Of a stretch of 64,000 nucleotides of DNA, positions 54,637 through 64,000 are shown piece by piece. The stretch covers positions 1 through 64,000 of the forward strand of contig OY969110.1 in assembly GCA_963697995.1 (NCBI GenBank), read 5' to 3'. Below the pieces are notes generated by a model, which searched no databases, had not been told where the DNA came from, and was given only the letters and a program-made list of their open reading frames with translations. Position 1 is the stretch's first letter. Each line of letters opens with the position of its first letter. A program made the translations under genes and the position numbers. The DNA comes from MFD00082-c5 sp963697995 (GTDB lineage Bacteria > Chlamydiota > Chlamydiia > Chlamydiales > JAJFMB01).

Positions 54637-55082
54637 TACCCATTAAGAGCTGAAAGGATAAACTTTTTCAGAGGCTCCTCACTCAAAGAGCCTTCATGTC
54701 TTTTCAATTCAGTTCCTTGAGAAAAAATCACAATCGTCGGGACTTTTTTTACGCGGCACTTGTTTGCAATCTGAGAGGAGGTCGACACATTAAGAGCTCC
54801 AAAGCCTACAACACCTGCAAACTCCTCTGAGGCTGCAACATGTTCAAATTTAGGTCGAAATCTTTGGCAAGGACCACACCAATCGGCATAAAACTTAATG
54901 ACGGCAACATTTTGCTTAATAAACTCTGCAAAATTCACATTGTCTAATTCAACAACAGCAATTTCATCGCCAGGTTCCCCTCTCACAAAAACTTCCTCAT
55001 TAGGATTCCACGACCAGGTGACTGTAGGATTAGCAAAAAGGGGAGCGGCAAATAGAGTTGTCAATAGCATTAAATATTTCAT
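54636..55082 (-). CDS. Exported thioredoxin-like protein
   Basis: 148 residues from the ATG at 55082, which starts a signal peptide (MKYLMLLTTLFAAPLFA) and has AGGTG five bases upstream; an earlier in-frame start at 55160 would bury the signal peptide. The thioredoxin fold has active site WCGPC (FYADWCGPCQRF) and a cis-Pro loop KKVPTIVIF. An oxidoreductase outside the cytoplasm could help form or resolve disulfides in the Cys-rich chlamydial envelope; the direction cannot be read from sequence. Confidence 0.88.
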   Translation of the reverse strand: MKYLMLLTTLFAAPLFANPTVTWSWNPNEEVFVRGEPGDEIAVVELDNVNFAEFIKQNVAVIKFYADWCGPCQRFRPKFEHVAASEEFAGVVGFGALNVSTSSQIANKCRVKKVPTIVIFSQGTELKRHEGSLSEEPLKKFILSALNG

Positions 55083-55196
55083 AATCACACCTAAATTGAT
55101 TTGTTGTATAACCCTTTGTAAAACAACACCCCTTTTTCTTGCAATTGAAATTCTTGACAAACACCTTTTTTTCGTTTAAAATAAACGGAACTAATT

Positions 55197-55643
55197 ATGA
55201 AAAAATTAAATATTATAGAAACTCCTTGGTATAAAGAGGGGTTGTCATTTAAGTGCACAGGTTGTGGAGGGTGTTGTACAGGGGGGCCTGGATACTGCTT
55301 TGTTAATCTTCAAGAGATGGAAGAGATTAGCAAATTTTTAAATATCTCCCTGGATGAATTCACTAAAAAATATATTAGAAAAGTTTTAAATAATCGTTTT
55401 TCTCTTTTAGAAAACCCCAAAAATTTTGACTGTGTTTTTTTAAAAGAGAAAAAATGTCAAATTTATCCGGTAAGGCCGACTCAATGCAGAACTTTTCCGT
55501 TTTGGCCAAAAATTCTCTCCTCAAAGGACAACTGGGAAGAGGCCGCAAAACATTGCGAAGGGATAAATCCTAAAGAGCCCCATATCATTCCCTACGAAGA
55601 GATCGAAAAACAAAGAGAACTTCAAGAACAAAAAGAAAATTAA
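55197..55643 (+). CDS. YkgJ-family Cys-rich protein
   Basis: 148 residues with the YkgJ/UPF0153 cysteine pattern: FKCTGCGGCCTGG near residues 18-30, then CVFLKEKKCQIYPVRPTQCRTFPFWP. These cysteines are proposed to bind zinc or an iron-sulfur cluster; biochemical role is not established. The C-terminus is charged. It starts 36 bases after the region upstream of the thioredoxin, divergently. Confidence 0.87.
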   Translation: MKKLNIIETPWYKEGLSFKCTGCGGCCTGGPGYCFVNLQEMEEISKFLNISLDEFTKKYIRKVLNNRFSLLENPKNFDCVFLKEKKCQIYPVRPTQCRTFPFWPKILSSKDNWEEAAKHCEGINPKEPHIIPYEEIEKQRELQEQKEN

Positions 55644-55694
55644 CTTTTTCTTTGAACTAATAGAACCGTTTCACGAGAATGACTTTTTAGAGAT

Positions 55695-57452
55695 ATGAGG
55701 CGTTTTATGCAGACACTTTCTTTAGATAAAGTCACAAAACAGAACATCGACAGTTGGTTAAAAGGCACTTACGACGAAGAAACCAAACGACAAATCCAAA
55801 AACTTTTAGACGAAAACTCAAAAGAGATTATCGATGCTTTTTACACGAAGCTCTCGTTTGGCACGGGAGGCTTAAGGGGCATTATGGGAATCGGCTCCAA
55901 TAGAATGAATGTCTACACGGTAAGAGGAGCGACACAAGGACTTGCAAACACTCTTCTAAAAACAAAAAAACACCCAAAAGTTTTCATCGGTTTTGATTCA
56001 AGAATAAACAGCCAACTCTTTGCGGAAGAGGCTGCCAAAGTTTTAGCGGCCAATGGGTGCCACGTCTACCTTTGTAAACATCTTCGTCCAACCCCTTACG
56101 TTTCGTTTGGATGCCGCTTTAAAAAGTGCGATGCAGCAATCATGATCACAGCCTCCCACAACCCAGCCATCTACAATGGCTACAAAGTGTATGGGAAAGA
56201 TGGTGGACAAGTGGTGCCCCCTTTAGACACTCAAATCATCGACGAAGTGAATAAAATTACCGATCCCTCTCAAGTCAAAATATCTCAATCACTTCAGGAT
56301 GAAAGAATCGAATACGTCGAAGAAGAGGTCGATAGAGCCTACATCGAGGCGATAAAACAATTACAAATATTGCCAAAAGAGAACAAAGAGTTTGGCCATA
56401 CCCTAAAAATTGTCTACTCAAGTCTTCATGGAACTGGTATCACCCTTATTAAACCCGCTCTTAACAGCTGGGGATTTACCAATATCGTTGATGTCAAAGA
56501 ACAAGTGATCCCAGATGGAAGGTTTCCAACGGTGGCCTTCCCAAACCCTGAGTTCAAAGAGACCCTTAAAATGGGAATTGAACTTCTTGAAAAAGTGGAA
56601 GGGGATCTTTTTATTGCAAACGACCCGGATGCCGATCGAGTAGGTGTTGTGGTAGAGCATAAGGGAAAGCCCGTTGTTTTAAACGGCAACCAAATCGCTT
56701 GTATCGCTCTTTACCATGTTCTTAAAAACGCTTCCCTTCCAGAAAAAAGCGCCTTTATCAAAACGATCGTCACGACGGAACTGTTCCAAAAAATCTGCGA
56801 CGCCTTTCATTACCCCTGTTTCAATGTTTTGACGGGATTTAAATACATTGCCGAAAAAATCGATCGTTGGGAGCACTCAAAAGAGGGTTTACAGTTCATT
56901 TTTGGCGGAGAAGAGTCGTATGGGTATCTTTTTGGAAGGGTCGCAAGGGATAAAGATGCGATTGTTTCTTCAGCTCTTATTTGTGAAGCAGCCCTTCACG
57001 CCAAACGGCAGGGAAAAACACTTGTCGATATTCTAAATGAGATTTATCAAAATTACGGTCTCTTTGTCGAAGTTTTAGAGTCGATTAACTTTCAAGAAAC
57101 GAAGGAAGGGAAAGACCTGATGGAGAAGGGGATGAAAGGGCTCTTCGAGAATCCCCCAACGGTGATCAATGGCGTAAAAGTTATAGCTGTTGACAATTAC
57201 AAAACTTCGATGAGACACGATTTTAAAACCGATCGAACAACTGAAATCACCCTACCAAAATCGGAAGTGCTCACCTTTTGGCTAGAAGATGGAACCAAAC
57301 TTATCGTGCGCCCTTCAGGAACTGAGCCCAAAATCAAGATTTATTGCGGCCTTTACGAAGGAAGCGTCAAAGATCTTGAAAAAGGGACTCAACAAGGGGA
57401 AAAAAGAGCTAAAACCACTATCAACTGGCTCGAAAAAAACTTCTTTCACTGA
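55695..57452 (+). CDS. Phosphoglucomutase/phosphomannomutase family enzyme
   Basis: 585 residues of the alpha-D-phosphohexomutase superfamily. Catalytic Ser154 lies in ITASHNPAIYNGYKVY; the metal loop is DPDADRVGVV; the sugar-binding loop is GGEESYGY; the phosphate-binding loop is RPSGTEPKIKIYC. Size and motifs match the long PgcA-type phosphoglucomutases that interconvert glucose 1- and 6-phosphate for glycogen metabolism; phosphomannomutase activity is also possible. Two ATGs (55695, 55707) are close; the first is taken. The end overlaps the convergent gene by seven bases. Confidence 0.93.
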   Translation: MRRFMQTLSLDKVTKQNIDSWLKGTYDEETKRQIQKLLDENSKEIIDAFYTKLSFGTGGLRGIMGIGSNRMNVYTVRGATQGLANTLLKTKKHPKVFIGFDSRINSQLFAEEAAKVLAANGCHVYLCKHLRPTPYVSFGCRFKKCDAAIMITASHNPAIYNGYKVYGKDGGQVVPPLDTQIIDEVNKITDPSQVKISQSLQDERIEYVEEEVDRAYIEAIKQLQILPKENKEFGHTLKIVYSSLHGTGITLIKPALNSWGFTNIVDVKEQVIPDGRFPTVAFPNPEFKETLKMGIELLEKVEGDLFIANDPDADRVGVVVEHKGKPVVLNGNQIACIALYHVLKNASLPEKSAFIKTIVTTELFQKICDAFHYPCFNVLTGFKYIAEKIDRWEHSKEGLQFIFGGEESYGYLFGRVARDKDAIVSSALICEAALHAKRQGKTLVDILNEIYQNYGLFVEVLESINFQETKEGKDLMEKGMKGLFENPPTVINGVKVIAVDNYKTSMRHDFKTDRTTEITLPKSEVLTFWLEDGTKLIVRPSGTEPKIKIYCGLYEGSVKDLEKGTQQGEKRAKTTINWLEKNFFH

Positions 57453-58573
57453 GGTTTAGTAAAACTCTTTAAAGCTGTTGCTGCTTTCACTATCGCATTG
57501 GCATAACTCGTCTGATAAAGATGTTGATTATTTGAGGCTTGAAGTTTTTGAACATAAGCACCCAGCGCTTGGGCATGTTGATTAGCTTCCAAAACCCTCT
57601 CTTGAGTCAAAGGAGGCAAGCTGAGGCAATGAATAATCCCCGTCCTTATGTTTGAAAGAAAATACTCGTCCTGCGGATCGATCCCCTCTTGAAATAACTC
57701 ATTTCTTAAACGGAAGGCGAGTCTAAACGAATCCTCCGATAATGCAGGGTTAACGGGGACTAATATTATCCCTTTCATATTATTGATTTGAGAAATTTTA
57801 GCTTTTAGAGCTCTATTTTGGGAAGGGTCTAAAACACACTCACTTTCAAAAAGAGCTAAAACCTCGTCATACGCTTCAATTTTTTTTCTGATAGTCTCTT
57901 CTGGAGAGTGTTTTTCCAATCCGATCAAAAATCCGCATCTGTTGTACTTAAACTCAGCAAATTCCAGACGCCCTTTTGAAGTTTCTCGATCGATGAGTTG
58001 TTCCACCAACGTATTTAACTTTAAATGAAGCGGATATTTATCTTTATTTAAAGCCTCCACATTTTGATACGAATAGGCCAAATGCTTCAAAGTGATCAAA
58101 AGAGTTGGTTTGTCAGTCACACTCTCCACTAAAACAGCAGAGTTTATGGTCATAAGATAATCTTCAACGACCTCTTGTTCGTTTTCTCTCTCGATCTGAT
58201 CGATAAGAAGATCTAAACTTTCCACTTGTGACCAGTTAAAATTGACCTTTTGTTTCATCTGAAGCAGAAACGAAAACTCCATAAGACGAGCACTTTTACA
58301 AAACCCCTCATCTTTTCCTTTTGGCCCCATTTGAGCATAACAAACCTTATCCCCAAACGTCTCTAAAAATAAATAAAATTTTGAAGCTAATTCGGGAGGG
58401 AGTTGTCCGTTAACGGCTAAGCTTTTAAACACCTGAAAAACTTTTTCATAATGCTCTTTCTTGACACTTCTATCCTCATTTTGAGAAGCTTTCAACAACT
58501 CCTGATCAATAAGAGCGATTTTATCCTCAACTAAAGAGGTTGTGTTAATTGGCCCTAAATTATTAATATTCAT
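57446..58573 (-). CDS. Helical hypothetical protein
   Basis: 375 residues, predicted almost wholly helical, with no signal peptide, membrane segment or recognised motif. Helix-turn-helix spacing such as LNKDKYPLHLKLNTLVEQL and LRNELFQEGIDPQDEYFL suggests a TPR-like repeat scaffold but no repeat consensus can be drawn by eye. The N-terminus (MNINNLGPINTTSLVED) is short and polar. It lies 17 bases downstream of the helicase gene and may be co-transcribed with it. Confidence 0.7.
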   Translation of the reverse strand: MNINNLGPINTTSLVEDKIALIDQELLKASQNEDRSVKKEHYEKVFQVFKSLAVNGQLPPELASKFYLFLETFGDKVCYAQMGPKGKDEGFCKSARLMEFSFLLQMKQKVNFNWSQVESLDLLIDQIERENEQEVVEDYLMTINSAVLVESVTDKPTLLITLKHLAYSYQNVEALNKDKYPLHLKLNTLVEQLIDRETSKGRLEFAEFKYNRCGFLIGLEKHSPEETIRKKIEAYDEVLALFESECVLDPSQNRALKAKISQINNMKGIILVPVNPALSEDSFRLAFRLRNELFQEGIDPQDEYFLSNIRTGIIHCLSLPPLTQERVLEANQHAQALGAYVQKLQASNNQHLYQTSYANAIVKAATALKSFTKPQ

Positions 58574-58590
58574 TTGACACCTAAATTATA

Positions 58591-59709
58591 TTATTTTTTG
58601 GGAGGATCCCCTATCCAAATGGGAGGTTTTGGTAAAACTTTTAAAACCTCTTGCAAATTTGGTAATTCTCTTTTAGTCACAAGGGTCACAACATCCCCAT
58701 CTCTATTTTGCCTTCCCGTTCTACCAGCCCTATGAAGGTAGATCTCAGGGGCATCTGAAAGTTGATAGATATAAACGTGGGTAATCGTTGAGACATCAAT
58801 TCCTCGAGAAGCCACATCAGTTGCCACTAAGTGTTTGATTTTTCCTTGCCGAAATTTTCCCATAATCTGACTTCTTAAATCTTGATCCAAGCCCCCATGA
58901 AGGTATTCAACCCCTCTAATCTCTTTTTTAAGTTCATTACACACATCCTCGCACTGGTAGCGAGAGTGGCAAAAAATAATGCTTTGCTGCGGATTTTGAG
59001 TTTTCATCAAATTAAGAAGAGTTTCGCCCCGTTTGTGGTGAGCACAATAAACAAAGTGGTGATCGATCGATTCAGGGGTTCTCTTCTCGGAAAGATGGGA
59101 AATCTCTTTTGGATTTTTCATATGTTTTTTCCCAATTCTACGGATAGCCTCGGGCATCGTAGCTGAGAAAAGAAGAGTTTGATGTTCGTGAACTAAGCAC
59201 TGAATGATGAACTCTAAGTCATCGACAAACCCCATGCTGAGCATCTCATCGGCCTCATCCAAAATAAGGGTCTCAACATGTGACAGATCAATCTCTCTTG
59301 AGTAGATAAAATCGATTAAACGCCCAGGAGTGGCTACGAGAACCTGAACACCACTTTTAAGTTTGCTAAGCTGCATGGTAGCAGCTTCTCCCCCAAAAAT
59401 GGCAAACGCCTTAACGCCTTTATAAACGCCAATTTTTTGTGTCTCGGTCGCATATTGAAGAGCTAGCTCCCTTGTGGGCACGATAATTAACGCTTGGACC
59501 TCTCCTTTTGATACATCCACTTTTTGACAGATTGGGATAGCGCAAGCTGCGGTTTTACCAGATCCGGTTTCGGCAAGAGCCATTAAGTCTTGATTTGCTA
59601 AAACCTCTGGAATGGTGCTCGCTTGGACAGGTGTTGCCGTTTGAAATTGCATCTTTTCTAATGCTTTCAAAATTAAAGGGTCTAGTGGAAATGAAGAAAA
59701 TAGTGTCAT
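58591..59709 (-). CDS. DEAD-box ATP-dependent RNA helicase
   Basis: 372 residues containing all core motifs: Q motif TPVQASTIPEV, motif I AETGSGKT, PTRELALQ, TPGRL, DEADEML, SAT, and in the second domain SIIFCHSR, ATDVASRGID and HRAGRTGR. There is almost no C-terminal extension, so this is a minimal helicase, and the specific RhlE/DeaD subgroup is not decided. It overlaps the 7TM-HD gene by four bases (ATGA). Confidence 0.94.
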   Translation of the reverse strand: MTLFSSFPLDPLILKALEKMQFQTATPVQASTIPEVLANQDLMALAETGSGKTAACAIPICQKVDVSKGEVQALIIVPTRELALQYATETQKIGVYKGVKAFAIFGGEAATMQLSKLKSGVQVLVATPGRLIDFIYSREIDLSHVETLILDEADEMLSMGFVDDLEFIIQCLVHEHQTLLFSATMPEAIRRIGKKHMKNPKEISHLSEKRTPESIDHHFVYCAHHKRGETLLNLMKTQNPQQSIIFCHSRYQCEDVCNELKKEIRGVEYLHGGLDQDLRSQIMGKFRQGKIKHLVATDVASRGIDVSTITHVYIYQLSDAPEIYLHRAGRTGRQNRDGDVVTLVTKRELPNLQEVLKVLPKPPIWIGDPPKK

Positions 59710-61868
59710 AAGTCTTTTGTTGTTGTTTTTAAGTTTGTTCGCTCTTCAGCTTTTGGGTATTTGACCCGTGAGTGGGAAAAAGCGACAATCATTTTCACAA
59801 GGGTCGCTTTTACAACAGCCAATTCTTTAAGCGTCAGCAAACATTCATCTAATTGGCCAGTCATCAGTTTCTCTCTAATCAAACGATCAGCTAGCTCCTC
59901 GGTGCTAGCTTCATCGACAACAGGAAGGGAGCGGGAGGCGGCCTCCAGCATATCGGCGATCATGATAATGCCCCCCTCTTTTGTGCGAGGAAGAGGCCCG
60001 GGATACCGAAATCCTTTCTCATCTACAAGCGAGGGATCTCCTCCCAACCGCTCTAATTCTTGCCGATAAAAATAATAAACAAGGCTCGTTCCGTGATGTT
60101 CTTTAATCACATCGATAAATTGCTCCGGAAGCCCCCCCTTTCTTGCTATCGCAACTCCCTCAGGAACGTGGGCTAAAATCACTTCTGCAGACTCTTTTGG
60201 AGTTAAAAGCTGATGAATGTTCACTCCATTGTGCTGATTTTCTGAAAAGTATTGAGGGGTCTTTGTCTTGCCAATATCGTGATAAAGAGTGGCAACCCGG
60301 CAAAAAAGGCCATTGGCCCCAATGGCAAGAGCTGCTGACTCTGCTAAATTCCCAACAACCACCGAATGTTGATAAGTCCCGGGAGATTCAATCGCAAGAG
60401 AGCGCAAAAGATCGTTATTGGGATCCATAAACTCCATCAGGGTCGCATCTGTCATAATCTTAAAACTTGATTCAAAAAGAGGTAAAAGTCCGATCACCAA
60501 AACTGCTGTTAGAGTTAAAAAAAATGCTGAACTGACGATATCTGAGATAACCCCTTCAGTCCAAAGATGCCCCTGATAAAACTGCATAGAAAAAATAACA
60601 GCTACCGCACAAAGCCATCCCTTAAAGCAGACCACAAACACCTCTTTTCTCTGCCTTAAGGTTTTAGTGCTTAAAATAGCCACAAAAGCTGCAGAGAGAT
60701 TCATTACCATAAATCCTTGACGCTCAAAAGCTAAAGTCACTGCTAAAATAATTGTTAAAAAACCGCTAATAAAAATAGCGACATTAGCGTTGATAAGGCT
60801 TGCAATCATTATGGCTGCAAATGGAACAAAAATGGGGTACCTGATCGCCTCTATCCAATTCGTTTTCGTATAAATTAAAAAAAGTTCTGTAACTTTAGCA
60901 AAACCAAAAGTTAAAGCAATCGTTGTGGTAATCAAAAGAAGTTTTCGATTAGAGAAGAGCACTTGTGGTTGTGTTGTTCTAAAGTAGACGATAAAAATTC
61001 CAACAGCCAAAAGAGTGAGAATAAGGCTGCCAAGAAGAGTGAGAGGGTGCCACAAATTTCGTTGACTGCGCATCGCCGATTTCATAGCTATTAATTTAGC
61101 AAGATGGGAAGAGGTGACTAACTCTCCCTGATCAATGATTCGACTACCCGCTTTGACCGTGGTGTATTTTTCTGGAATTTGAGCCTGAATTTGCTTTCGA
61201 ACACTCTTTTCCTCCTCTGGATTGGGGAAAAGGGTGTACTCCTGCTCCTCAAAAAAAGCAATTCCTCTATTAACAGTGTCTGGATCGACACTTTTGTTTT
61301 GAAGCACTCGGATCTTGATTAAACTCCAAAGAAAAGGAGGCAATTTTTGGGGAAGCAAATCTTTAGGGGAATAGATGACCACATCTTCTAGGTTTAGGTG
61401 ATACTGCTCCATTTTTTGAAACGTTCGCGGATCGGTCAATTTAATTTGAAGAAGGTTCTCCTCGATCAAGTCAGCGGCTTTAAAGAGGCGCTGAAAAGAG
61501 GGGGGTTCTGACGAGGTGTGCCATTCGGTTTGCGCCATGAGTTTCTCTTCAAAACTTGCGCGCACTTTCTTGATATCTGCCGCCACAACTTCAAAAAACT
61601 TTCCTATATCACGGACAGCATCTTGCCTATTGATGATCGTCTGTTTTTCGTCAAAATAATTGAAATCCGTCTGAGCGACAACAAAATTTTGAGCGGGGGT
61701 ATTAGCTTCTAAAACATCAACTCGTACTTCTCGAAAATGAAGAAATGCAAAAAGAGAGAGGGTAAAAGCAAACCCGATAAGTCCTCTAATAATGGGACTG
61801 CCATCAAAAAAACCAAGTTCTTTAGCAAACTTCAGCTCATTTTCATTCGCCTGATCGCTAAACACCAT
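59706..61868 (-). CDS. 7TM-HD family phosphohydrolase (PgpH/YqfF type)
   Basis: 720 residues from the ATG at 61868, chosen because AAGGTGG lies nine bases upstream; an ATG 15 codons earlier has no such site. Order: one N-terminal membrane helix, a large extracytoplasmic domain (about 60-270), about seven membrane helices (about 275-480), and a cytoplasmic HD domain with HSVVVGNLAESAA, LYHDIGKTKTPQYF and HGTSLVYYF. PgpH homologues hydrolyse c-di-AMP, a messenger made by Chlamydia; that activity is an inference here. Confidence 0.92.
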   Translation of the reverse strand: MVFSDQANENELKFAKELGFFDGSPIIRGLIGFAFTLSLFAFLHFREVRVDVLEANTPAQNFVVAQTDFNYFDEKQTIINRQDAVRDIGKFFEVVAADIKKVRASFEEKLMAQTEWHTSSEPPSFQRLFKAADLIEENLLQIKLTDPRTFQKMEQYHLNLEDVVIYSPKDLLPQKLPPFLWSLIKIRVLQNKSVDPDTVNRGIAFFEEQEYTLFPNPEEEKSVRKQIQAQIPEKYTTVKAGSRIIDQGELVTSSHLAKLIAMKSAMRSQRNLWHPLTLLGSLILTLLAVGIFIVYFRTTQPQVLFSNRKLLLITTTIALTFGFAKVTELFLIYTKTNWIEAIRYPIFVPFAAIMIASLINANVAIFISGFLTIILAVTLAFERQGFMVMNLSAAFVAILSTKTLRQRKEVFVVCFKGWLCAVAVIFSMQFYQGHLWTEGVISDIVSSAFFLTLTAVLVIGLLPLFESSFKIMTDATLMEFMDPNNDLLRSLAIESPGTYQHSVVVGNLAESAALAIGANGLFCRVATLYHDIGKTKTPQYFSENQHNGVNIHQLLTPKESAEVILAHVPEGVAIARKGGLPEQFIDVIKEHHGTSLVYYFYRQELERLGGDPSLVDEKGFRYPGPLPRTKEGGIIMIADMLEAASRSLPVVDEASTEELADRLIREKLMTGQLDECLLTLKELAVVKATLVKMIVAFSHSRVKYPKAEERTNLKTTTKDL

Positions 61869-61988
61869 ACTACTAAGCCACCTTATTTGACTCTTGAAGA
61901 GCGATTGTAACATAAAAAGGCTTTTATTTGTGAACCCCCCTTTTAAAAAACAGCAAAACTTGAAAGGCCCCCCTCGTTTTTAAAGAAG

Positions 61989-62040
61989 CTCGACAAACCA
62001 CATAACAGAAAAAAATCTTGTCTAATGTGATTTTGTCGAG
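61989..62040 (+). promoter_or_regulatory. Long inverted repeat upstream of the epimerase gene
   Basis: CTCGACAAA-CCACAT on the left pairs with ATGTGATTTTGTCGAG on the right: 14-15 pairs with one bulge, around a 21-base A-rich loop. The 3' arm ends in the only ribosome-binding-like GAGG before the epimerase start. TTGTCT and TATATT (62042-62047), spaced 18 bases, may be its promoter, which would make the message almost leaderless. It could be an operator or an RNA element. Confidence 0.4.
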
Positions 62041-62054
62041 GTATATTGTTCGGC

Positions 62055-62987
62055 ATGAATGAGACCATTTTAATCACTGGAGGAGCGGGGTTTGTAGGCT
62101 CTCAAGTTGCGGCTTTACTAGAGAAGTGCGGATTTCACACCATCACCCTCGATAATTTAAGCTTAGGAGAGAGAAAAAACGTCAAAAGTCAGATTTTGGT
62201 AGAGGCTGATTTTGGGGATAAAACTGTTTTAAACTCTCTTTTCTCAAAATATAAGATAAAAGCGGTTTGCCATTTAGCCGCCTTAAGCGACTTAAGAGAT
62301 TCTCTTTTAAACCCAAAAGAGTACTACAAAGAAAACATTCAAAAAACTCTTTCACTTCTCGATGTCGTTTTAGAGCAAGGAAAGCCCCCTTTTCTTTTTT
62401 CCTCTTCGGCTTCTGTCTATGGAGACAAACCTCCCTTTTCAGAGGAAACCGATTGCACCCCTTCAACGCCTTACGGAAAAAGCAAATTTTTTATTGAACA
62501 AATCCTCAGCGATTATCAAAAAGCGTACTCTCTTCGCTACTTTGCTTTTCGTTATTTTAACGCAGCTGGCAAAAAGGGGCGTCAAAGGGGATCCTCATCT
62601 GATCCCAAAAGCGCTCCAAGCGATTGAGAGGGGGGAGCCTTTGACGATTTTTGGAAACGATTACCCCACAAAAGATGGCACTTGCGTAAGGGATTACATC
62701 CATGTGGAGGATATTGCCGAAGCGCACCTCATAGCCCTGACAACAGAGGGCCCCTTCAGGAGTCTACAATCTTGGAACAGGACAAGGAGCTACTGTTTTA
62801 GAGGTGTTAGACACGATCGAAACCCTTACACAAAAAACTTTAATCAAGCACTTTACAAAAAGAAAAGAGGGGGATCCTCGCCTACCTTGTGGCGTCTAGT
62901 GAAAAAAGCGAAAAAATTCTTAAATTTCGCCCTAAGAAATCGACTCTTAAACAGATTATCGAAGATGCTTTTAGTTGCAACAATTAA
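62055..62987 (+). pseudogene. galE: NAD-dependent epimerase (GalE-like) with three +1 frameshifts
   Basis: Short-chain epimerase/dehydratase. The first frame has [31 protein letters not shown], the catalytic TPYGKSKF (Tyr-x3-Lys) and YFNAAG. The reading then shifts three times: an extra base in the AAAAAGGGG run near 62571-62579, another in CCCCTT near 62751-62756, and another near 62877-62880. Removing them restores one frame of 309 residues: [48 protein letters not shown] and [15 protein letters not shown]. All three are single-base insertions, two at homopolymers. This is a pseudogene if the sequence is right. A TTG at 62046 is an alternative start. Confidence 0.85.
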
Positions 62988-63013
62988 GGGTTTTTAAGTA
63001 AAATGCGGGACTT

Positions 63014-64000
63014 ATGTCAAAAGTCATCGCAAGAAAATACCGACCACAGACGTTTCGTCAAGTTTTAGGGCAAGAGACGACAGTCACGACCTTAAAAAAT
63101 GCCATTCGGCAAAAAAGACTTGCAAACGCCTACCTTTTTTCCGGCTCACGTGGAACAGGAAAAACAACACTTGCGAGGATTTTAGCAAAAGCGTTGAACT
63201 GCTTTAACCCGCAAAACGAAGAGCCTTGCAACGAATGCGCCTCTTGTAGAGAAATCACAGCGGGCTACTCTTTGGATGTGTTAGAGATCGATGGCGCTTC
63301 CCACAGAGGGATCGAGGATATCCGTCAGATCAACGAGACGGTTTCATACGCCTCTTCAAATAAGTACAAAATTTACTTAATCGACGAAGTGCATATGCTA
63401 ACAAAAGAGGCGTTTAATGCTCTTCTTAAAACGTTAGAAGAACCTCCTGAAAACGTGATCTTTTTATTTGCAACAACAGAGCCTCATAAGGTTCTTCCGA
63501 CGATTTTAAGCCGATGCCAAAGGTTTCAGCTCAACCGTATTCCTCTTGCTACAATCATTGAGAAATTATCTGAAATTGCAAATGATTTAAACATTCAAGT
63601 GGAACCAAAGGCGCTCCATCTGATTGCCGGGAGAGCTGAAGGGGGATTAAGGGATGCCGAGTCACTTCTTGACCAGATTATTTCATTCCACGGAGAGAGT
63701 ATTACAGAAGAGGTGGTTGCGAGCTCGTTAGGACTTGTCTCGAAGGATCTTTTTTTTGAAATTGATGGGGCTGCAAAAGAGGGGGATCTTGGGAAAGCAT
63801 TTGAAGTTTCAGAGCTTATTTTTTCCCAAGGGAAAGATTTTATTCAATTTACCGAAGCGCTTGCAGAGCATTTTAGGCTACTTCTTGAAATCAAGCTTTC
63901 TCAAGGGATACCGGAACATCTTTCGATTTTGAAAGAGGAGTATCCTCTTTATTTAAATTCAGCGGCACACTATTCAAAAGAGAACCTACTGCACCTCTTA
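63014..64000 (+). CDS. dnaX: DNA polymerase III subunit gamma/tau (partial, 5' end)
   Basis: 329 residues open to the right window edge with no stop. Clamp-loader AAA+ features: RKYRPQTFRQVLGQE, Walker A GSRGTGKT (44-51), zinc ligands Cys63, Cys72, Cys75 and Cys78 (PCNECASC), IYLIDEVHML for Walker B, sensor ATTEPHKV, and LSRCQRFQ with the SRC arginine finger. The clamp loader opens and closes the beta clamp. The C-terminal tau or gamma part lies outside the window. The start is 26 bases after the epimerase stop. Confidence 0.96.
   Translation, partial: MSKVIARKYRPQTFRQVLGQETTVTTLKNAIRQKRLANAYLFSGSRGTGKTTLARILAKALNCFNPQNEEPCNECASCREITAGYSLDVLEIDGASHRGIEDIRQINETVSYASSNKYKIYLIDEVHMLTKEAFNALLKTLEEPPENVIFLFATTEPHKVLPTILSRCQRFQLNRIPLATIIEKLSEIANDLNIQVEPKALHLIAGRAEGGLRDAESLLDQIISFHGESITEEVVASSLGLVSKDLFFEIDGAAKEGDLGKAFEVSELIFSQGKDFIQFTEALAEHFRLLLEIKLSQGIPEHLSILKEEYPLYLNSAAHYSKENLLHLL

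Overview
The window is a chromosomal segment of a bacterium of the phylum Chlamydiota, most likely a member outside the family Chlamydiaceae (an 'environmental' chlamydia). The evidence is gene content and order. There is a chlamydial-type V-ATPase operon in the order atpE, DUF2764 gene, atpA, atpB, atpD, atpI, atpK. There is an S10-spc-alpha ribosomal cluster without rpsJ, rpsN, rpmD, rpmJ and rpsD. There is a cell-wall cluster murF-mraY-murD-LysM gene-ftsW with a divergent groEL next to it. DNA is AT-rich. A genus cannot be named from the sequence alone.

Layout: 1-2.5 kb holds a partial hypothetical gene, a DAHP synthase gene and two small genes. 2.5-11.4 kb (minus strand) is the V-ATPase operon ending in fumC. 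11.6-14.5 kb holds small secreted or unknown proteins and a local duplication. 14.5-26.7 kb (minus) is the ribosomal protein / secY / rpoA operon. 26.9-31.4 kb (minus) carries three large coiled-coil membrane proteins that look like inclusion-membrane or effector candidates, plus a small membrane protein. 31.6-39.9 kb (plus) is a run with a PlsC-ACP-acyl-ACP synthetase fusion, an FAD amine oxidase-like protein, an RHS/YD-repeat protein and a bicupin. 39.9-46.8 kb (minus) has a carotenoid-isomerase-like flavoprotein and the peptidoglycan/division cluster. 46.9-54.6 kb (plus) has tRNA-Cys, rsmI, dps, a 58-bp tandem repeat array, a groEL paralogue and an iron/cobalamin-type ABC importer. 54.6-64 kb has a secreted thioredoxin, a YkgJ-like protein, a phosphohexomutase, a DEAD-box helicase, a 7TM-HD hydrolase, a frameshifted epimerase gene and the start of dnaX.

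The main unexplained structure is a family of six non-coding elements of about 280 bp with 17-18 bp terminal inverted repeats and 4-bp target duplications (MITE-like). There are two single copies and one head-to-tail array of four. One copy has a closely related empty site a few hundred bases away, and the array rewrote the C-terminus of a neighbouring gene. A second repeat system is 17 units of a 58-bp tandem repeat between dps and groEL. Two genes carry apparent single-base insertions: atpA (one) and the epimerase gene (three). These are either real lesions or sequence errors and need checking.
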